From positions 159,930-223,929 of the forward strand of contig NZ_FOVK01000003.1 of the NCBI RefSeq assembly GCF_900115135.1: 64,000 bases of DNA. The letters run 5' to 3'. Source of the stretch: Proteiniclasticum ruminis. GTDB lineage: Bacteria; Bacillota; Clostridia; Clostridiales; Clostridiaceae. Below the pieces are notes generated by a model that did no database searches, was not told the DNA's origin, and saw only the letters and a program-made list of their open reading frames with translations. Both the position numbers and the translations under genes were made by a program. How positions within the stretch are numbered: position 1 is the first letter of the stretch; each line of letters opens with the position of its first letter. This document shows, piece after piece, positions 60,907 through 64,000 of the stretch.

Positions 60907-63405
60907 ATGGAAAAAATAAGAAGTAAAGGGGAGAGCAGCGTGGAACCTCAAAATGTAATGAAGATCCGAAATGCCACAGAGGGAAATCTCAAGGGCATTC
61001 ATCTGGACCTTCCAAAGAATAAGCTGATTGTGTTCACGGGTGTCTCAGGTTCGGGGAAAAGCACCCTGGCCATGGATGTGATCTACCAGGAATGTCAGAG
61101 GCAATATCTGGAGGCCATGGGGTATCAGGGAATCAAGAAACCTAAGGTGGAAGAGATCTTGAACGCTTCTCCCGCCATTCGGGTGTCCCAAGATGCCTAT
61201 CATAAAAATCCAAGATCCACCGTGGGTACTGTGACCAATCTCTATACAGATCTTCGAATGATCTTCGAAAAGCTTCATAGGAGGAACTGTCCTCACTGCG
61301 GAAGTGAGATAGATTCTTCGGAAGCAGAGGAGAGGCTGGTTAAGGTATCTGGAGGATTTACGGTCTATATGGACTGTCCTCTTTGCGGAAAGAAAATGGA
61401 AAAGTTCACCAGGAGCCATTTCTCATATAATACAAGGGAAGGAGCCTGCCCGAAATGCCAGGGGCTGGGGGAAGTGCTGAAAATCCATCATCGAGGGGTC
61501 ATCCATGAGGAGCTTTCTCTGGAAGAAGGCGCCGTCACCTACTGGGATCATGGCTATAAGGAGTATCAGGTGAACTCGGTCAACGCCGCTTTCCGTTACT
61601 ATGGAGAACAGCCTACAGGGAACAGACCTGTGTCTGAGTACAGCGAAGGGGAAAAGATCCTTCTCTTTCATGGTGCAGAGAGTGAAGAAGCCAAAGGGTT
61701 CTATAAAGACATTCCCCTGCCAAAGAAGGTTGCCGACGGAAGATTTGAGGGGATTCTGACGACCCTTTGGAGAAGACTACAGGATAAAGGAACGGTGACC
61801 CCGCAGCTGGAACAGTTTTTTGAACGGGGAACGTGTGAACTGTGTAATGGAAACAAACTGAATGCCCGTTCATCTGCGGTGACTGTGGAAGGGAAAACCA
61901 TCACAGAGATCTCCTCCTATTCTCTGGAAGAGCTCTATCAGTGGATAACGAAGATCAAAGAAACCATTGCGGATTCCAGGAAGAATATGGTGGAAGTATT
62001 TCTTTTGGATATGGAAACAAAAATAAGAAGACTTCTGCATGCGGGCATCGGGTATCTCCAGATGGAACGTCAGACCATGACGCTTTCAGGCGGAGAAGCC
62101 CAGAGGATGAAACTAGCCTCTATACTGGATGCCACCATCAGCGGAATCATCTATCTCATGGATGAACCCACCATGGGTCTGCATCCAAAGGATACAGAAG
62201 GAATCATCCATATTCTCAAAGGTGTGAGAGACCATGGAAATACAGTCATTGCCATTGAACATGATATGGATGTGATGAGGGAAGCAGAACACATTGTAGA
62301 CATGGGTCCTCTTGCTGGAAATCAGGGCGGAGAAGTTGTGGCAGCAGGTACAGTGGAGGAGCTGAAAGAAAACAGAGATTCCTTAACTGGGGGGTATCTG
62401 AGAGACCTCAGTGGATTTAAAGAAAAAAGGTACAGAGAACATAGTAAGGGCTACCTGGAAATAGAGAACGCAACCAAGTTCAATTTGAAGGGCATCCATG
62501 TGAAGATTCCGAAAGGAGTCATGACAGCCATCACGGGTGTTTCAGGTTCAGGGAAGTCCACTCTGGTGTTTGAAGTCCTGGGGCAAGGGGACTCTGCCTC
62601 GGATGCCAAGGAGAACATCGTCCGTGGCACGAAAGAAATGGATCGGATCATTTTAGTGGAGCAGTCTCCCCTCACCAGAATGAAGCGCTCTAATGTGGCG
62701 ACTTTTTCAGGCATCTTCAGCGAAGTGCGCAAGCTCTTTTCGAGTCTTCAGGATGCCAAGGAGAAAGGGCTGAAGGCCAATGATTTTTCATTCAATACCA
62801 AGGGGGGCAGATGTGAACGCTGTGAAGGGCTTGGTTATATAGAAAGCAATATGCTGTTTTTTGAAAACATAGAGATTGTATGTCCTGAGTGCGGCGGCAA
62901 GCAGTTTCAGGACCATGTGCTCTCTGTGGAGTATGAAGGGCGAAGCATTCACGATGTGCTGAAGCTTCCTGTGGAGGAAGCCTACATCCTCTTTCAAAAA
63001 ATCAGACCCATGAAAAAGATTCTGTCTCTTCTGGAAGATGTGGGACTTGGATACCTGGAGCTGGGGCAGACACTCACCACATTGTCCGGAGGTGAGGGTC
63101 AAAGACTGAAACTTGCGAAGGAGCTCTTAGAGCAGAAAAGCGCCAACAATCTCTATCTCATCGACGAACCCACCGTGGGCCTGCACATGAAAGATGTGGA
63201 GCATTTTCTGCTTCTTCTGGAAAAAATGGTGGATGCAGGAAATACAGTGGTTCTTGTAGAGCACAATACCCAAGTGATGGAAGCTTGTGACTGGATCATT
63301 GATCTGGGACCTGAAGGTGGCATAAATGGCGGCAACATTTTGGCAGAAGGAACACCAAAGGAAATCAAAGTGAACCCGAAATCTGTCACAGGGAAATATC
63401 TGTAA
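60907..63405 (+). CDS. UvrA-like tandem ABC ATPase (UvrA2 type)
   Basis: An 832-residue relative of excinuclease UvrA. Two ABC modules: Walker A 'GVSGSGKSTLA' and 'GVSGSGKSTLV', signatures 'MTLSGGEAQRMKLA' and 'TTLSGGEGQRLKLA', Walker B 'IYLMDEPTMGLHP' and 'LYLIDEPTVGLHM'. Zinc Cys sets: 'CPHCGSE', 'CPKCQGLGE', 'CELCNG', 'CERCEGLGY', 'CPECGGKQF'. It is about 100 residues shorter than UvrA (~940), so part of the insertion domains is reduced. UvrA2 paralogs are linked to DNA damage or drug tolerance. An upstream GTG (60886) is an alternative start; neither has an ideal ribosome site. Confidence 0.88.
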   Translation: MEKIRSKGESSVEPQNVMKIRNATEGNLKGIHLDLPKNKLIVFTGVSGSGKSTLAMDVIYQECQRQYLEAMGYQGIKKPKVEEILNASPAIRVSQDAYHKNPRSTVGTVTNLYTDLRMIFEKLHRRNCPHCGSEIDSSEAEERLVKVSGGFTVYMDCPLCGKKMEKFTRSHFSYNTREGACPKCQGLGEVLKIHHRGVIHEELSLEEGAVTYWDHGYKEYQVNSVNAAFRYYGEQPTGNRPVSEYSEGEKILLFHGAESEEAKGFYKDIPLPKKVADGRFEGILTTLWRRLQDKGTVTPQLEQFFERGTCELCNGNKLNARSSAVTVEGKTITEISSYSLEELYQWITKIKETIADSRKNMVEVFLLDMETKIRRLLHAGIGYLQMERQTMTLSGGEAQRMKLASILDATISGIIYLMDEPTMGLHPKDTEGIIHILKGVRDHGNTVIAIEHDMDVMREAEHIVDMGPLAGNQGGEVVAAGTVEELKENRDSLTGGYLRDLSGFKEKRYREHSKGYLEIENATKFNLKGIHVKIPKGVMTAITGVSGSGKSTLVFEVLGQGDSASDAKENIVRGTKEMDRIILVEQSPLTRMKRSNVATFSGIFSEVRKLFSSLQDAKEKGLKANDFSFNTKGGRCERCEGLGYIESNMLFFENIEIVCPECGGKQFQDHVLSVEYEGRSIHDVLKLPVEEAYILFQKIRPMKKILSLLEDVGLGYLELGQTLTTLSGGEGQRLKLAKELLEQKSANNLYLIDEPTVGLHMKDVEHFLLLLEKMVDAGNTVVLVEHNTQVMEACDWIIDLGPEGGINGGNILAEGTPKEIKVNPKSVTGKYL

Positions 63406-63419
63406 CATCAAAAGAACAT

Positions 63420-63572
63420 TGTGGAAAGTCCGGGAAACCTTGTGGAAGAATCAAGGAATATCCGGACTTTTCTTCTATGGAAAGTAAATCATCCACAAAG
63501 AAGAAAAGAAAATCCACAGAATATTGCTCTTGAGGCTGTGGACAAATCAGAAACCGAGCCCGTTTTTGTGGA
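63420..63572. repeat. Cluster of six TGTGGA (DnaA-box-like) motifs upstream of rrn
   Basis: TGTGGA at 63420, 63441, 63537 and 63567 (plus) and TCCACA at 63492 and 63513. Compared with the DnaA box TGTGGATAA, three copies have one mismatch (TGTGGATGA, TGTGGACAA, TGTGGAAAA) and the others two. Chance would give about 0.1 such hexamer in this length. Confidence 0.6.
63422..63475 (+). terminator. Terminator after the UvrA-like gene
   Basis: AAAGTCCGG...CCGGACTTT with a 28-nt middle that pairs weakly (CCTTG/CAAGG), followed by TCTTCT. Moderately convincing. Confidence 0.65.
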
Positions 63573-63590
63573 AAATTATTGAATTTGCCA

Positions 63591-63619
63591 TTGTAATCAT
63601 TTTTTACTTATGGTAATAT
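63591..63619 (+). promoter_or_regulatory. rrn P: Candidate rRNA operon promoter
   Basis: TTGTAA (63591-63596), 17-nt spacer, TAATAT (63614-63619), preceded by A/T-rich DNA that could serve as an UP element. Confidence 0.55.
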
Positions 63620-63671
63620 ATCTAAGTCAGCGCTTTCCAAGTGCTTCTTTTATTGAGAGGCCTTTGAGGAG

Positions 63672-63826
63672 CTGAAACAGTTCTTTGAAAATTAAACAGA
63701 ATATAGGTAAAAAACCAAAGTAATTCTTTTTGAGAAATCAAAAAAAACCACTTTCTGAAAAGAAAGTGCGAACTTCATGAAAATGAAGTTCAGAAGCTAG
63801 TGTAATGAATAGCTAGTTCAAACTTT
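63672..63826 (+). ncRNA. rRNA leader with boxA-like antiterminator and processing stems
   Basis: GTTCTTTGAAAATT near 63680 resembles the boxA element of rRNA leaders. Hairpins CACTTTC/GAAAGTG (about 63750-63769) and GAACTTCAT-gaa-ATGAAGTTC (about 63771-63792) and the arms GCTAGT/AGCTAG (about 63795-63816) follow and are probable antitermination and RNase III processing structures. Confidence 0.65.

Positions 63827-64000
<174 letters not shown>

Overview
The window is chromosomal DNA of a low-to-mid GC Firmicute, most likely an anaerobic member of the Clostridia. Reasons: strong AGGAGG-type ribosome sites, frequent TTG/GTG starts, two T-box leaders, a fluoride-riboswitch-like leader, formate-tetrahydrofolate ligase, electron-transfer flavoprotein with a butyryl-CoA-dehydrogenase-like enzyme, and a typical Firmicute housekeeping order (tilS-hpt-ftsH, coaX-dus-greA-lysS) ending in the first ~175 nt of a 16S rRNA gene. 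No phage, transposon, integron or CRISPR was seen.

Layout. 1-2400: end of a TrkH potassium transporter, a GNAT acetyltransferase, a small membrane protein and an alpha/beta hydrolase. 2400-16300: a two-sided catabolic locus. On the minus strand lie a MaoC hydratase, an acyl-CoA dehydrogenase and EtfB/EtfA. Divergently lie an SDR, a ketoacyl-synthase-III-like enzyme, a complete Liv-type ABC importer, a CoA-transferase, an alpha/beta hydrolase and a TetR regulator. Both promoters carry the same perfect inverted repeat at the predicted start of transcription, so the two arms look like one regulon for uptake and beta-oxidation of an unidentified acid. 16300-17000: a TraX-like membrane protein.

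17100-25900: a minus-strand block (B12-binding protein, MacB/FtsX-type ABC transporter, class II photolyase, unknown protein, DUF2177, DhaL-DegV fusion, DUF1295). Opposite it is a gene joining an XRE-type helix-turn-helix to a cobalamin-binding module with the W-x9-EH and E-x-H-x-x-G signatures of the CarH photoreceptor. This is the best candidate in the window for an undescribed system: a light- and B12-controlled DNA repair and membrane regulon built on a non-MerR DNA-binding domain. 26000-30000: a ZIP metal transporter, tRNA-Pro, arsR-arsD-arsA without a pump gene, and a small zinc-ribbon protein.

30100-36400: tilS, hpt, ftsH, a hot-dog thioesterase with no standard start codon, and fhs. 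36400-45000: an AraC regulator and a divergent galacto-N-biose/lacto-N-biose operon (ABC importer, GH112 phosphorylase, unlisted 53-aa membrane protein, nucleotidyltransferase, N-acetylhexosamine kinase). 45030-46400: a fluoride-riboswitch-like leader with an overlapping terminator in front of a cation/proton antiporter. 46400-57600: YbjQ-like protein, coaX, dus, greA, lysS, asnA with an Asn T-box, tRNA-Asn, glyS with a Gly T-box, a DUF624 protein, murD and a phosphofructokinase. 57600-63400: a cell-surface pullulanase behind paired operators and a UvrA-like ATPase. 63406-63826: a leader rich in TGTGGA (DnaA-box-like) motifs, then the 16S gene.

All assignments come from reading the sequence and from knowledge of the families. 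No database search was run.
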